Shown in pieces: positions 16,132 to 25,104 of a stretch of DNA of 64,000 nt. Every line of letters starts with the position of its first letter. Position 1 is the stretch's first letter. The DNA is from CAZOKN01 sp964580525. GTDB lineage: Bacteria; Pseudomonadota; Alphaproteobacteria; Rickettsiales; UBA6187. The stretch is from NCBI GenBank assembly GCA_964580525.1, contig CAZOKN010000001.1, forward strand, positions 86,599 to 150,598. Direction: 5' to 3'. The notes under the pieces are model-generated. The model ran no database searches. It saw only the letters and a list, made by a program, of their open reading frames with translations, and was not told where the DNA came from. Position numbers and translations under genes: made by a program.

Positions 16132-16743
16132 TTGAGCATAACTATAGCAATTATTGGTGAAAATGAAGGACTGGGAACACTTTTGCTCCAGCATAATGCT
16201 TTGCGCGATAAAATAGAATTGAAACTTTACAAAGAATCTGAGGCTTATCGTAGTGGGCAAAATTTTTATGATGTTACGATTCTTTTGTCCGACGATAAGA
16301 ATGAGATAAAACAAGCTGAATATGCCGACATAGTGATAACTGATGAAAAAAATATGTTCGAAGAAGAGGGAAGGGTTTCTATATGCCGCCCATATCGTTT
16401 GCGAGAGCTATTTTTCTATATCGAAAAATCCCTGGAATTTGCCAAAAAGGGCAAAAAGCTTTTAAATATAGGAGCAATTAAATTTAATTATCCTGATAAA
16501 TTGGTTTTGAGTGGTGATAAAGTTATAGAATTGACGGATAAAGAAGCTGAATTGATAAACGTGCTTATAAAAAAATCCCCAGATGTTGTTTCAAAAAATG
16601 ATATTTTATCTGCTGTTTGGGGATATAATGCCGGAATTGATACCCACACTCTGGAAACTCATATATATCGCCTGAGAAAAAAATTAGATGCTAATATAAT
16701 TATTACAGATAAAGATGGTTATAGGCTAAACAATAATGCCTAG
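16132..16743 (+). CDS. OmpR/PhoB-type winged-helix regulator with a degenerate receiver-like domain
   Basis: About 203 residues from the TTG at 16132; GTG at 16123 is an alternative, and the frame stays open to 16066. The C-terminal 95 residues are a clear winged helix with LTDKEAELINVLIK, VSKNDILSAVWGYN and the recognition helix DTHTLETHIYRLRKKL. The N-terminal 95 residues have receiver-like size and secondary-structure pattern, but the acidic pocket and the phosphoacceptor Asp/Lys layout are not recognisable. No histidine kinase lies nearby. It is probably an orphan, phosphorylation-independent regulator. Its target is unknown. Confidence 0.8.
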   Translation: MSITIAIIGENEGLGTLLLQHNALRDKIELKLYKESEAYRSGQNFYDVTILLSDDKNEIKQAEYADIVITDEKNMFEEEGRVSICRPYRLRELFFYIEKSLEFAKKGKKLLNIGAIKFNYPDKLVLSGDKVIELTDKEAELINVLIKKSPDVVSKNDILSAVWGYNAGIDTHTLETHIYRLRKKLDANIIITDKDGYRLNNNA

Positions 16744-16848
16744 AAACGACTTGATTTTTAGAGTCATAGGAATATATCTATGCCTAGGGATTCTTAATAA
16801 AGATATTTTACCCCTCCGCGGGAATTACATAAATTAGAGATTATTTAT

Positions 16849-17346
16849 ATGAAGAACATTTTTGCTTTTTTGGCCATCGCTTTTTGCTTTCTTGTTTCAC
16901 CTAAAGATGCGTTTTCGCAGGTTAAAGACAAGGAATATAATGATTGGACAACTTATAGTGCTGATATTGATGATAAAAAAATATGCTATATAGCCAGTGC
17001 GCCAAAAGGCCAAACTGGAAACTATAACAAACGTGACGAGCCTTATTTGTTGGTTAGCAGAGTTAATGCTGAGACTTTTGAAGTTAGCGTCTCTTCTGGC
17101 TATAATTATAAATTAAATAGCAAGGTTAAAGCTGTAGTTGATACTGAAAAATTTGATATGTTCACAAAGGGTCAGTTGGCCTGGGCATCGGATAGTAAGC
17201 AGGATAAAAAAATGGTAGCATCAATGAAAAAAGGTGGCAGTATAACCATAAGTGGCACATCCCTAAAAGGTACATATTCTGTCGATAAATATTCTTTGAC
17301 AGGGTTTGGTGCCGCCTTTGATGCTATGAATGAATTATGCAAATAA
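16849..17346 (+). CDS. IalB-family exported protein
   Basis: 165 residues. A signal peptide covers about residues 1-23 (K-N, hydrophobic stretch, then DAFSQ). The mature part fits the invasion-associated locus B family: a CYIASAPKGQ segment, VSSGYNYKL, FDMFTKGQLAWA, MVASMKKGGSITISGTS, DKYSLTGFGAAFDAM, and a final cysteine. IalB of Bartonella is linked to erythrocyte invasion, but the family is widespread in alphaproteobacteria with unknown general function. Its last ten bases overlap the start of cobA. Confidence 0.85.
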   Translation: MKNIFAFLAIAFCFLVSPKDAFSQVKDKEYNDWTTYSADIDDKKICYIASAPKGQTGNYNKRDEPYLLVSRVNAETFEVSVSSGYNYKLNSKVKAVVDTEKFDMFTKGQLAWASDSKQDKKMVASMKKGGSITISGTSLKGTYSVDKYSLTGFGAAFDAMNELCK

Positions 17347-18104
17347 AAAAATCGAAACCACCATTCGTTTATATAGTTGGTGCTGGTCCTGGTGACCCTT
17401 TTTTATTGACTGTTAAAGCCTATAAACTTCTTACAGAAATTGCTGAAGTTGTTGTTTATGATCGTCTTATACCGGAAGATTTACTAGCCATAATACCAGA
17501 GCGTGTTGAGCGCATTTATGCCGGAAAATCATGCCGCAATCATCACATGACTCAAGACGAAATTAATAAATGCCTTGTTGATGAAGCTAATAAGGGAAAA
17601 ATTGTTATACGCCTAAAAGGTGGAGATCCATTTATATTTGGTCGTGGTGGCGAAGAGGCAATGCATTTGGTGGAAAATAAAATTCCTTTTGAAATTGTTC
17701 CTGGAGTTAATGCTGCTGATGGTTGTTCCGCATATCAAGGCATACCGCTCACTCATCGCGGTATTGCAACCGGGGTACGTTTTGTTACTGGCCACCAGCA
17801 AAAAGGTCAACCTATTGATCTTGATTGGCAAGGTTTAGCTGATCCTAAAACCACAATAGTTTTTTATATGGGTTTGACACATCTTCGCGAAGTTTCAGAA
17901 AACCTTATAAAGCATGGATTATCAAAGAAAACGCCTGTAGTCGCCATTCAGGAAGGTACTATGAAAACTGAAAAATCATGTTTTTCGACGTTACAAAATA
18001 TCGCTAAAGACGTTGAAAAAGCAGGTTTAAAACCACCAACTTTAATAATTGTCGGCGAAGTTGTTGGCCTAGCTAAAAAAATTGGACGTGGAAATCGTAA
18101 GTAG
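17337..18104 (+). CDS. cobA: Uroporphyrinogen-III C-methyltransferase
   Basis: 255 residues. SAM-dependent enzyme that makes precorrin-2 for sirohaem or cobalamin. All SUMT landmarks are present: YIVGAGPGDPFLLTVKA, VVVYDRLI, VIRLKGGDPFIFGRGGEEA, VPGVNAADGCSAYQGIPLTHR, and TIVFYMGL. The start overlaps the end of the IalB gene, so the two are probably co-transcribed. No other sirohaem or cobalamin gene lies in the window. Confidence 0.94.
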   Translation: MQIKKSKPPFVYIVGAGPGDPFLLTVKAYKLLTEIAEVVVYDRLIPEDLLAIIPERVERIYAGKSCRNHHMTQDEINKCLVDEANKGKIVIRLKGGDPFIFGRGGEEAMHLVENKIPFEIVPGVNAADGCSAYQGIPLTHRGIATGVRFVTGHQQKGQPIDLDWQGLADPKTTIVFYMGLTHLREVSENLIKHGLSKKTPVVAIQEGTMKTEKSCFSTLQNIAKDVEKAGLKPPTLIIVGEVVGLAKKIGRGNRK

Positions 18105-18208
18105 CTAAGTATAAGCACTGGACTTATTTTATATCCAAAGTCTTTATTGAAACCCAAGTAATTCTGCTATAAAACAAATTCGCTATAAATTATAAAACAA
18201 AGGTTCGC

Positions 18209-19600
18209 ATGTCCATCGTTACTCGTTTTGCCCCATCACCAACTGGTTTTCTACACATAGGCGGCGCGAGGACGGCTTTGTTTAACTGGCTTTATGCTCG
18301 TCATAACCAAGGTAAATTTTTGCTGCGTATTGAAGATACTGACCGCGAAAGATCAACTCAGCCTGCTGTGGAAGCAATATTGAAGGGCATGAAGTGGTTG
18401 GGTTTAGATTGGGATGATGAAGAAGTTTTCCAATTTGCACGCAAAGACAGGCATAAGGAAGTTGCATATCAATTGCTTGAAAAAGGTATGGCATATCGTT
18501 GCTATTGCAGTAAGGAAGAATTGGAAGATATGCGCGCAAAAGCGCAAGCAGAAAAACTTAGCGTCATGTATGATGGTACATGGCGTGATCGCGGCCCTTC
18601 AGAAGCGCCAAAGGGTGTTGACCCGGTTATTCGCCTTAAAGCTCCTAAAACCGGCGAAACAATTATAGAAGATTTGGTACAGGGCAGGGTGGTTGTTAAA
18701 AACGAAAACCAAGACGATATGGTTTTGCTTCGCTCAGACGGCACGCCAACTTACATGCTTGCTGTTGTTGTTGATGACCATGATATGGGTGTTACGCATG
18801 TGATTCGTGGTGACGACCATTTAACCAACGCCTTCAGACAAAAACTTATTTATGAAGCAATGGGCTGGTCAGTGCCTGAATTTTCGCATATTCCACTAAT
18901 TCACGGCTCGGACGGCGCGAAATTATCGAAAAGGCATGGCGCGCTTGGCGTTGAGGAATATGAAAAAATGGGTTATCTGCCGGAAGCAATGCGCAATTAT
19001 TTATTGCGTTTGGGGTGGAGCCACGGCGATGATGAAATTATTAGCACGCAGCAGGCGATTGAATGGTTTAATGTTGAGCATATTGGCCGTTCTCCGGCAA
19101 AATTTGATTTTGTAAAACTCGATAATGTTAATGGCCATTATATTCGTGAAGCGGAAGATAAGAGATTGGTTGATCTAATAAAACCGCTCATTGAAGAAAA
19201 AACAAATAAACCGCTTAATCCTTTGGCAATTGAACGTTTGATTAATGGTATGAAGGGCTTAAAGCCACGTGCGAAAAGATTGACCGAGCTAGCAGATGGC
19301 GCCATGTTTTATGTTAATGTGCCAAAAGAATTTACTGAGCAAGCGCAAAAGGCTCTTGATGAAAACGGTAAAAAAATTCTGCATGATGTGTTGGTTGAAT
19401 TTGATAAAATGAATAGTTGGAACCACTCGAGCCTGGAAGAAGTGCTGAAGGGTTTTTCTGAAAAATCAGCAATTGGCCTTGGCAAAATTATGGCGCCTAT
19501 TCGCGCTGCTATCACAGGTTCGCACGCCGCACCAAGCATGTTTGAGGTTATGGAAGTGCTTGGCAAGGATGAAGTTTCAACTAGACTTAAAGCAGTTTAA
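18209..19600 (+). CDS. gltX: Glutamyl-tRNA synthetase (first copy)
   Basis: 463 residues. Class I synthetase with FAPSPTGFLHIGGARTALF (HIGH motif at about 16) and KLSKRHG at about 238 (KMSKS class). The C-terminal anticodon-binding domain is complete. A second, divergent GltX is encoded at 61.8 kb; this copy, with the SKRHG motif, is the more standard one. The 3' end overlaps the 3' end of nadE by four bases in convergent orientation. Confidence 0.95.
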   Translation: MSIVTRFAPSPTGFLHIGGARTALFNWLYARHNQGKFLLRIEDTDRERSTQPAVEAILKGMKWLGLDWDDEEVFQFARKDRHKEVAYQLLEKGMAYRCYCSKEELEDMRAKAQAEKLSVMYDGTWRDRGPSEAPKGVDPVIRLKAPKTGETIIEDLVQGRVVVKNENQDDMVLLRSDGTPTYMLAVVVDDHDMGVTHVIRGDDHLTNAFRQKLIYEAMGWSVPEFSHIPLIHGSDGAKLSKRHGALGVEEYEKMGYLPEAMRNYLLRLGWSHGDDEIISTQQAIEWFNVEHIGRSPAKFDFVKLDNVNGHYIREAEDKRLVDLIKPLIEEKTNKPLNPLAIERLINGMKGLKPRAKRLTELADGAMFYVNVPKEFTEQAQKALDENGKKILHDVLVEFDKMNSWNHSSLEEVLKGFSEKSAIGLGKIMAPIRAAITGSHAAPSMFEVMEVLGKDEVSTRLKAV

Positions 19601-21222
19601 AACCCAAACCCGCTTGTAATAGGATATCTCCTGTCGCGGCCAAAAGCCAGATTCGAAATTTTCACACCAGGTGCTGCCTGTCTTCTTTTATACTCGGCAA
19701 GTTTTAGCAGCCGTGCAATTTTGTTCACAACTTCCGGATCATGTCCGCTTTTAATTATATCTTCAGATGAGAGTTTCAACTCAATAAATTTATGCAAAAC
19801 TTTATCTAAAACATTATAAGGCGGCAAACTATCTTCATCTTTTTGATCAGGACGCAGTTCTGCCGTTGGAGCTTTACTGATGATATTTTCAGGGATAACA
19901 CGAGCAATTTTATTGCGCCATTTACACAAAGCAAAAACATCAGTTTTATATATATCTTTCAAAACATTATATCCGCCGCACATATCGCCATAAAGTGTTG
20001 CATATCCCACCGCCATTTCAGATTTATTGCCGGTAGTTAAAACCATGTGGCCAAATTTATTGCTAAATGCCATCAGAATATTGCCGCGGATGCGTGATTG
20101 TAAATTCTCCTCCGTTGTGTCGGTTTTTTCCCCGGCGAAGGTTTCTTTCAACATATCTTCAAATTCAACGACGGTTTTTCCAATCGGAATTTCACGCAAA
20201 TCAACACCCAACAATTTGGCACATTCACGAGCATCATGCATGCTTTCTTGCGAAGTATATTTCGATGGCATCATGATAAGTTCAACAGATTTAGCACCCA
20301 ATGCATCAACTGCCACCGCAGCCGACAATGCAGAATCTATTCCTCCCGACATGCCAATAACAACGCCAGGAAAGCCATTTTTTTCAACATAATCCTGCAA
20401 ACCGAGTTTCAATGCTTCGTATATATCGCAATATTTTTCAGTCTCAATTTTTGGTTTTTTATTATCGCATTGCCAGCCTTTTTTGCCGCGATACCATTCA
20501 ATAATCTTTACAGATTCTTTCCATGCTGGCAAAGCCGCCTTCAATTTTGCATCAGCTGAAAGTGCAAACGAGCTACCGTCAAAAACCAACTCATCCTGCC
20601 CACCAATTTGGTTTACATATATCAATGGCAGCTTTGTTGCTTTAACATTTTTTTCGGCGATGGCGATGCGTGCGGAAGTTTTTTGCGATTCAAATGGAGA
20701 GGCATTTAAAACTATAAGAATTTCTGCACCTTGTTTTGCGAGATGTTTGGCAATTTTCATTCCCCACATATCTTCGCAAATCATCACACCAAGTTTTACT
20801 CCACGAAATTTTATTGGTTCTGGTAACGGGCCTTGTGCAAAAACACGTTTTTCGTCAAACACGCCATAATTTGGTAGCTCATATTTGCAAGTGATATTTT
20901 TTATTTCACCATCGTCCAAAAGCAATGCGGCATTATAAATTTTATCGCCTTCGCGCCACAAGCAGCCAAGCAAAATTGCAGTACCATCTTCTGTAATTTT
21001 TGCTATTTCGCGCACAGCTTTTATGGATTTATCCTGAAAATCAGACCTTAAAACAAGATCTTCCGGAGGATAGCCAATTATGGCTAATTCTGAAAAAACT
21101 ACAAGATTAGCACCTTCTATTGCAGCCTTGCTGTGAGCAGCAATAATTTTATCGCGGTTGGCTCTAAAATCACCGACTTTAAAATTTAGCTGTGCCGTTG
21201 CTATTTTAAGGTTGTTTAGCAT
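19597..21222 (-). CDS. nadE: Glutamine-dependent NAD+ synthase
   Basis: 541 residues. The N-terminal nitrilase-type amidase domain (about 1-260) has the Glu of FSELAIIGYPPEDL, the Lys of KYELPNYGVFDEKR and the Cys of GVMICEDMW, and supplies ammonia. The C-terminal synthetase domain has the pyrophosphate loop GMSGGIDSALSA near residue 290, and TTGNKSEMAVGYATLYGD. It makes NAD from deamido-NAD. Full length for the two-domain form. Confidence 0.95.
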   Translation of the reverse strand: MLNNLKIATAQLNFKVGDFRANRDKIIAAHSKAAIEGANLVVFSELAIIGYPPEDLVLRSDFQDKSIKAVREIAKITEDGTAILLGCLWREGDKIYNAALLLDDGEIKNITCKYELPNYGVFDEKRVFAQGPLPEPIKFRGVKLGVMICEDMWGMKIAKHLAKQGAEILIVLNASPFESQKTSARIAIAEKNVKATKLPLIYVNQIGGQDELVFDGSSFALSADAKLKAALPAWKESVKIIEWYRGKKGWQCDNKKPKIETEKYCDIYEALKLGLQDYVEKNGFPGVVIGMSGGIDSALSAAVAVDALGAKSVELIMMPSKYTSQESMHDARECAKLLGVDLREIPIGKTVVEFEDMLKETFAGEKTDTTEENLQSRIRGNILMAFSNKFGHMVLTTGNKSEMAVGYATLYGDMCGGYNVLKDIYKTDVFALCKWRNKIARVIPENIISKAPTAELRPDQKDEDSLPPYNVLDKVLHKFIELKLSSEDIIKSGHDPEVVNKIARLLKLAEYKRRQAAPGVKISNLAFGRDRRYPITSGFGF

Positions 21223-21254
21223 GCTAGTTATTTAAACAGGCTGGTGATGGGAAG

Positions 21255-22862
21255 TCAAACGTTATTACTATGCGCCATAATCTTATCTAAATCTATATCA
21301 TCAATCTGTTCAGCGAGCAGGAATTTTTTGGCATATTTAGCGTAGATTTTTTCTTTGATAAATAAATCGAAAATATCAGGATCAATATGGTTATCGCGTT
21401 TCATGCGTGCCATAATCATTAAAGCTTCAGAGAGTTTCTTTGGTTTTTTATATGGCCTATCATGCGAAGTCAGTGCTTCAAAAATATCAGCTATTGCCAT
21501 CATGCGCGCAGGAATTGACATTTCATCCCGTTTTAATTTTTTTGGAAAACCAGTGCCATCCATTTTTTCGTGATGGCCGCCTGCATATTCTGGCACACGT
21601 TTTAAATTACGTGGAAAGGGCAGGGAGTTCAACATATCGATAGTAACATCAATATGGCTGTTAATTGTTTGACGTTCTTTGGAATTTATCGTTCCTCTTC
21701 TAATGCTAAGATTATAACGCTCATCTTCATCTATAAGTTTTTTCTTGCGCGATTCGCCATTGGTTAAATTTTGCATCCACTCAATTTTGGAAAGTTGTTT
21801 CAGGCGTAGTAGCTTTTCATCATCAACATACTCAGTGCCTTTATTTAATCCTCTGACAAAACGCAAATCGCTCATCAGTTGTTCAAAACTTTTTTCATAT
21901 TGGCGCTTGCTTATATCACGTCTTAAATAAGCAATTTCAAGTTCACGTTGTAGAACTTCAAATTTCAACTGGATGTTTTCTATGCGGTCATAAACCATTT
22001 CGAGTTTGGTAGCTTTATCAAGAATCGAAAGTGGTGTTGTTAGTTTGCCGCAATCGTGTAGCCAAGCTGCCACACGCAATTCATACATACCATCATCATC
22101 AAGATTGAAATTGCTGAAATAACCATCATTTTGTTTGTTAGCAGCTTTGGCCAGCATTTCTACAATCACAGGGATAGCTTCGCAATGGCGACTTGTGTGC
22201 GAAGATTTAGCATCGATCGCAAGAGCTAGCATTTTTATAATGCCTTCTAGTAAATTTTCTAACTCAATACGCAGAACTTGATTTTCAATAGCAACTGCAG
22301 CCTGCGATGCTAGTGATTCTATAAGATGCTGTGCCTCTGGACTAAATGCAATTATTTTTCCATTTTTATCTTTAGCATTTAGCAGTTTCAAAACGCCAAG
22401 AACTTCATTCTTTTGATTTTTTAGTGGTACTGCCAAAACTGATTTAGCCTGATAGCCATCTAGTGTGTTGAAAAATTTTGTTCCAGAAAATTTATTATCT
22501 TTTAAATCTGAAATATTTTTGATGTTTATAGATTCTTTGTGTAATGCAACATAAGCGGCAAGACGTTTATGATTTGGGCTGCCGTTTTTGTGGTATAATC
22601 GCACGGAGGCAAGATTTATTTTTTCGCCATTTTTTCCGCCTATGCTTATGCGCATAGAATCAGAACGAATGATGCTGTATTTTAGGCGATCATTATTGAT
22701 TGTGTATAATATACCCTTATCGGCATTACTTACTAGCTTTGCTTTTTCTAGAATTTTTTCTAGCAGAGAATCTACGTTATGTTCAGAAGATAATGCTATG
22801 CCAATGTCATTTAATTTAGAGAGCGTTTCTACATATTTTTGCTTAGTTTTTAAAAAAATCAT
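21255..22862 (-). CDS. GAF and HD-GYP domain protein, putative c-di-GMP phosphodiesterase
   Basis: 535 residues. A GAF sensor domain covers about 15-190. An HD-GYP domain follows: AAWLHDCGKLTTP near residue 265 and HHEKMDGTGFPKKL near residue 428, keeping both the HD pair and the GYP-type loop (here GTGFP). A charged helical insert of about 130 residues lies between them, which is unusual. HD-GYP enzymes degrade c-di-GMP. No GGDEF or EAL gene is near. It acts in the cytoplasm; the GAF ligand is unknown. Confidence 0.9.
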   Translation of the reverse strand: MIFLKTKQKYVETLSKLNDIGIALSSEHNVDSLLEKILEKAKLVSNADKGILYTINNDRLKYSIIRSDSMRISIGGKNGEKINLASVRLYHKNGSPNHKRLAAYVALHKESINIKNISDLKDNKFSGTKFFNTLDGYQAKSVLAVPLKNQKNEVLGVLKLLNAKDKNGKIIAFSPEAQHLIESLASQAAVAIENQVLRIELENLLEGIIKMLALAIDAKSSHTSRHCEAIPVIVEMLAKAANKQNDGYFSNFNLDDDGMYELRVAAWLHDCGKLTTPLSILDKATKLEMVYDRIENIQLKFEVLQRELEIAYLRRDISKRQYEKSFEQLMSDLRFVRGLNKGTEYVDDEKLLRLKQLSKIEWMQNLTNGESRKKKLIDEDERYNLSIRRGTINSKERQTINSHIDVTIDMLNSLPFPRNLKRVPEYAGGHHEKMDGTGFPKKLKRDEMSIPARMMAIADIFEALTSHDRPYKKPKKLSEALMIMARMKRDNHIDPDIFDLFIKEKIYAKYAKKFLLAEQIDDIDLDKIMAHSNNV

Positions 22863-23047
22863 GGCACCTTTTGGTTTTACTTTTCAATATGCTAATGCTC
22901 ACCGTTTAAGCAATCTATAATAGAAAAATAATATTAGCAATATTATTAAAGGTGGAAACTATTAAAAATTTATGCGCTTATTAATAAGATTAGCAAAATT
23001 TTATCACTTAATATTTTCATATATCTCCTTGCTCAAAAGGGGCTAAT

Positions 23048-23965
23048 ATGTTACATTTCTGCAAAAAATATAACAGGTATGAAATGAAGATATCACTACA
23101 ACAGTTCTTAGATGAACTGAACTTTCAAGCTAGTGAAGCTGAGTTGATGGATATTCTGAAAAGTTTGGATGATGAAACAGTTCAGAAAATAGTAAATGAT
23201 TCAAGCACTTTTGCTCTCGCCGTAGTGAGAGATTATTTAGACGTAGCTAAATTTGTTTTTACTAGGCAAAGTCAGCAATCTCAGCAAGAAAAATTAAACG
23301 TATCAGATGATTTGTTTAGATGGGCTTTTGATAATGGCCGTGATGATGTGGCTAAAGTTTTTTTTCATTCGGCAGTTTTGAATCCAGAAGGTACACAAGC
23401 TTGCGAGTTTTTTATCAAGGTAGCTTTGGAAAAAAGAGATGAAGATTTTGTTGCAGAAGCGCTGAATTTTCATATTGGCGAGAAAAAAGAGTCAGTTGAA
23501 GTTAAAAATGAAATTGTAGAAGATCTTGATTTTATGTCTGATAGTGATGATGAGAATTATCCCATAGATTCCGAAAATGAAGAAATTAGTTACAGTGAAG
23601 AGATGAGTTCTGAAGATGTTTCAATCGATGTAAGCTCTCAGGATGCTGCAATAAAAATCGAAACAAATTCTCCTAATAAAAAAGAAGATTCATACCAGGG
23701 TTATGTATATGCAGCTCCTGCTTTTCAAAAAGATCCTTATAAAGGTAGACTGCCTGCAGATATAATATCTTTTGCGAATGAACGTGGTGTAAGCCCAGAA
23801 GAATTGGATCGTATTGCAAGGCTTGCTGATATTGAAGAAAAAAAGAGTCGCCAGCCAAGTATTACTCCTACACATGATGATGTAATTAATGGAAGAGTAA
23901 CAAGTTCTTTTTTAGAAAGGGCAAGAAAAATACAAGATGATAAACAAATTGGATTTAATAAATAA
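23048..23965 (+). CDS. Acidic protein with ankyrin-like helices, possible effector
   Basis: 305 residues; start supported by AAGGGG about six bases upstream. No signal peptide. The N-terminal third is helical, with stretches such as DLFRWAFDNGRDDVAKVFF that look like degenerate ankyrin repeats. Residues about 155-200 are extremely acidic and serine-rich (DSDDEN, DSENEE, SEDVS). The C-terminal part has ISFANERGVSPEELDRIARL and ends with VTSSFLERARKIQDD; a similar SFxER motif occurs in the two accessory proteins at 37-38.6 kb. No family recognised. It stops just before fliX, which runs the other way. Confidence 0.7.
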   Translation: MLHFCKKYNRYEMKISLQQFLDELNFQASEAELMDILKSLDDETVQKIVNDSSTFALAVVRDYLDVAKFVFTRQSQQSQQEKLNVSDDLFRWAFDNGRDDVAKVFFHSAVLNPEGTQACEFFIKVALEKRDEDFVAEALNFHIGEKKESVEVKNEIVEDLDFMSDSDDENYPIDSENEEISYSEEMSSEDVSIDVSSQDAAIKIETNSPNKKEDSYQGYVYAAPAFQKDPYKGRLPADIISFANERGVSPEELDRIARLADIEEKKSRQPSITPTHDDVINGRVTSSFLERARKIQDDKQIGFNK

Positions 23966-23968
23966 ACA

Positions 23969-24382
23969 CTAATGCTGAAGCTTTGCGAGCTCAACTACAG
24001 CGCGCAATTCTATTTCGTTTAGTATTTCTTCCAGCATTGGATCATCGAATTTGTTACGCCAGTTTTTTATTGAACTTTCGAGATTTTTTAAATTTTCGAT
24101 ATCCATATTTCCAGACAGAAGATCAACACGAACTTTGTCAAGGTAAGCCAGGATATCAAATCCATGTGAGATCATCTTTTTCTTTGAACGTCCATCTTCG
24201 TTAATTTCTTGAAGCATAAATAAAGGATTTACAGAAGTTATGCTTGATGCCGATTCAGATGCGCTAGTTTCTTCATTTTCTGATACGTTCATATAATCAG
24301 CAAAATTTCCACCGCCTGAAATTGCCTTTTTTTTGCTAGTGTTATTGCTAGACGTTGCGCTATTTATTCCGGATATTTTCAT
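23969..24382 (-). CDS. fliX: Flagellar assembly regulator FliX
   Basis: About 137 residues from the ATG at 24382, which has AGGAG eleven bases upstream; a TTG three codons earlier is also possible. It begins MKISGINSA and has the FliX layout: disordered G/S/K-rich start, FADYM motif, SITSVNPLFMLQEI, and a helical C-terminal half with LAYLDKVRVDLLSGNM and LEEILNEIELRAVVELAKL-like segments. In Caulobacter FliX couples flagellar assembly to FlbD, the activator of RpoN-dependent genes; rpoN is at 50.6 kb. No other flagellar gene is in the window. Confidence 0.82.
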   Translation of the reverse strand: MKISGINSATSSNNTSKKKAISGGGNFADYMNVSENEETSASESASSITSVNPLFMLQEINEDGRSKKKMISHGFDILAYLDKVRVDLLSGNMDIENLKNLESSIKNWRNKFDDPMLEEILNEIELRAVVELAKLQH

Positions 24383-24466
24383 ATAAATCAAAGCTCCTGT
24401 TTGATGATAGCTTATTTAAGAAACATAATAGCGGAAAAATGAAAGTCAAACTAGTATAGATCATTA

Positions 24467-24491
24467 TAAAAAATGGGAGCATAAGCTCCCA
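24467..24491 (-). terminator. Rho-independent terminator of dksA
   Basis: Stem TGGGAGC/GCTCCCA (24474-24480 with 24485-24491), four-base loop, followed on the minus strand by six T. Confidence 0.85.
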
Positions 24492-24521
24492 CTTTTCCCA
24501 CTTTGCACAGTGTTCTTATTT

Positions 24522-24986
24522 CTATATTATGTCTTCTTCGCGATCATCGATATGAGTTTTCTCATGCTTCTCATGACGCTCTTGTGCTTCGATTGAGAGG
24601 GTTGCAATCGGACGTGCCTCTAGGCGTTTTATTCCTATCTCATCTCCAGTTTCATCACAGTAACCATAAGCACCCTTGTCAATGCGTCTTAAAGCATCAT
24701 CAATTTTGTTGATCAGTTTACGATATCTATCGCGCGTGCGTAGCTCTATCGACGTTTCAGTTTCAACACTTGCACGGTCGTTTATATCAGGCTCTTGCCA
24801 GTTTTCTTCCTTAAGATGGTCAATTGTTTCGCGTGATTCGGAAAGTAACTCTTCCCTCCAAGCAAGAAGTTTTTGCCTGAAATATTCGAGTTGTGAAGGT
24901 CCCATATATTCTTCTTTGTCAGAAGGCTTATAACCTTTTGGTAGTTCTATTCTTTCCTGCTTTTTATTCTTATTTGTTGCTACCAT
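24522..24986 (-). CDS. dksA: RNA polymerase-binding protein DksA, without the zinc cysteines
   Basis: 154 residues. DksA inserts a coiled coil into the RNA polymerase secondary channel and acts with ppGpp. The tip motif DRAS is present (NDRASVETE). In the globular part only the first of four zinc cysteines remains: YCDETGDEIGIKRLEARPI, then ATLSIEAQERHE, where the family has two CxxC pairs. Cysteine-poor DksA is normal in alphaproteobacteria. The adjacent fliX ends the same strand cluster, but a terminator separates them. Confidence 0.94.
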   Translation of the reverse strand: MVATNKNKKQERIELPKGYKPSDKEEYMGPSQLEYFRQKLLAWREELLSESRETIDHLKEENWQEPDINDRASVETETSIELRTRDRYRKLINKIDDALRRIDKGAYGYCDETGDEIGIKRLEARPIATLSIEAQERHEKHEKTHIDDREEDII

Positions 24987-25104
24987 TGCTAAGTACCCAA
25001 AACACAGTTATGAAATAAACAATCTATCATTATATAGGCTTTATATACATAAGCAAATAGCTTTTAAAAAATATTCTATTTTGTATCAATTTGTTGTCAT
25101 TGAT

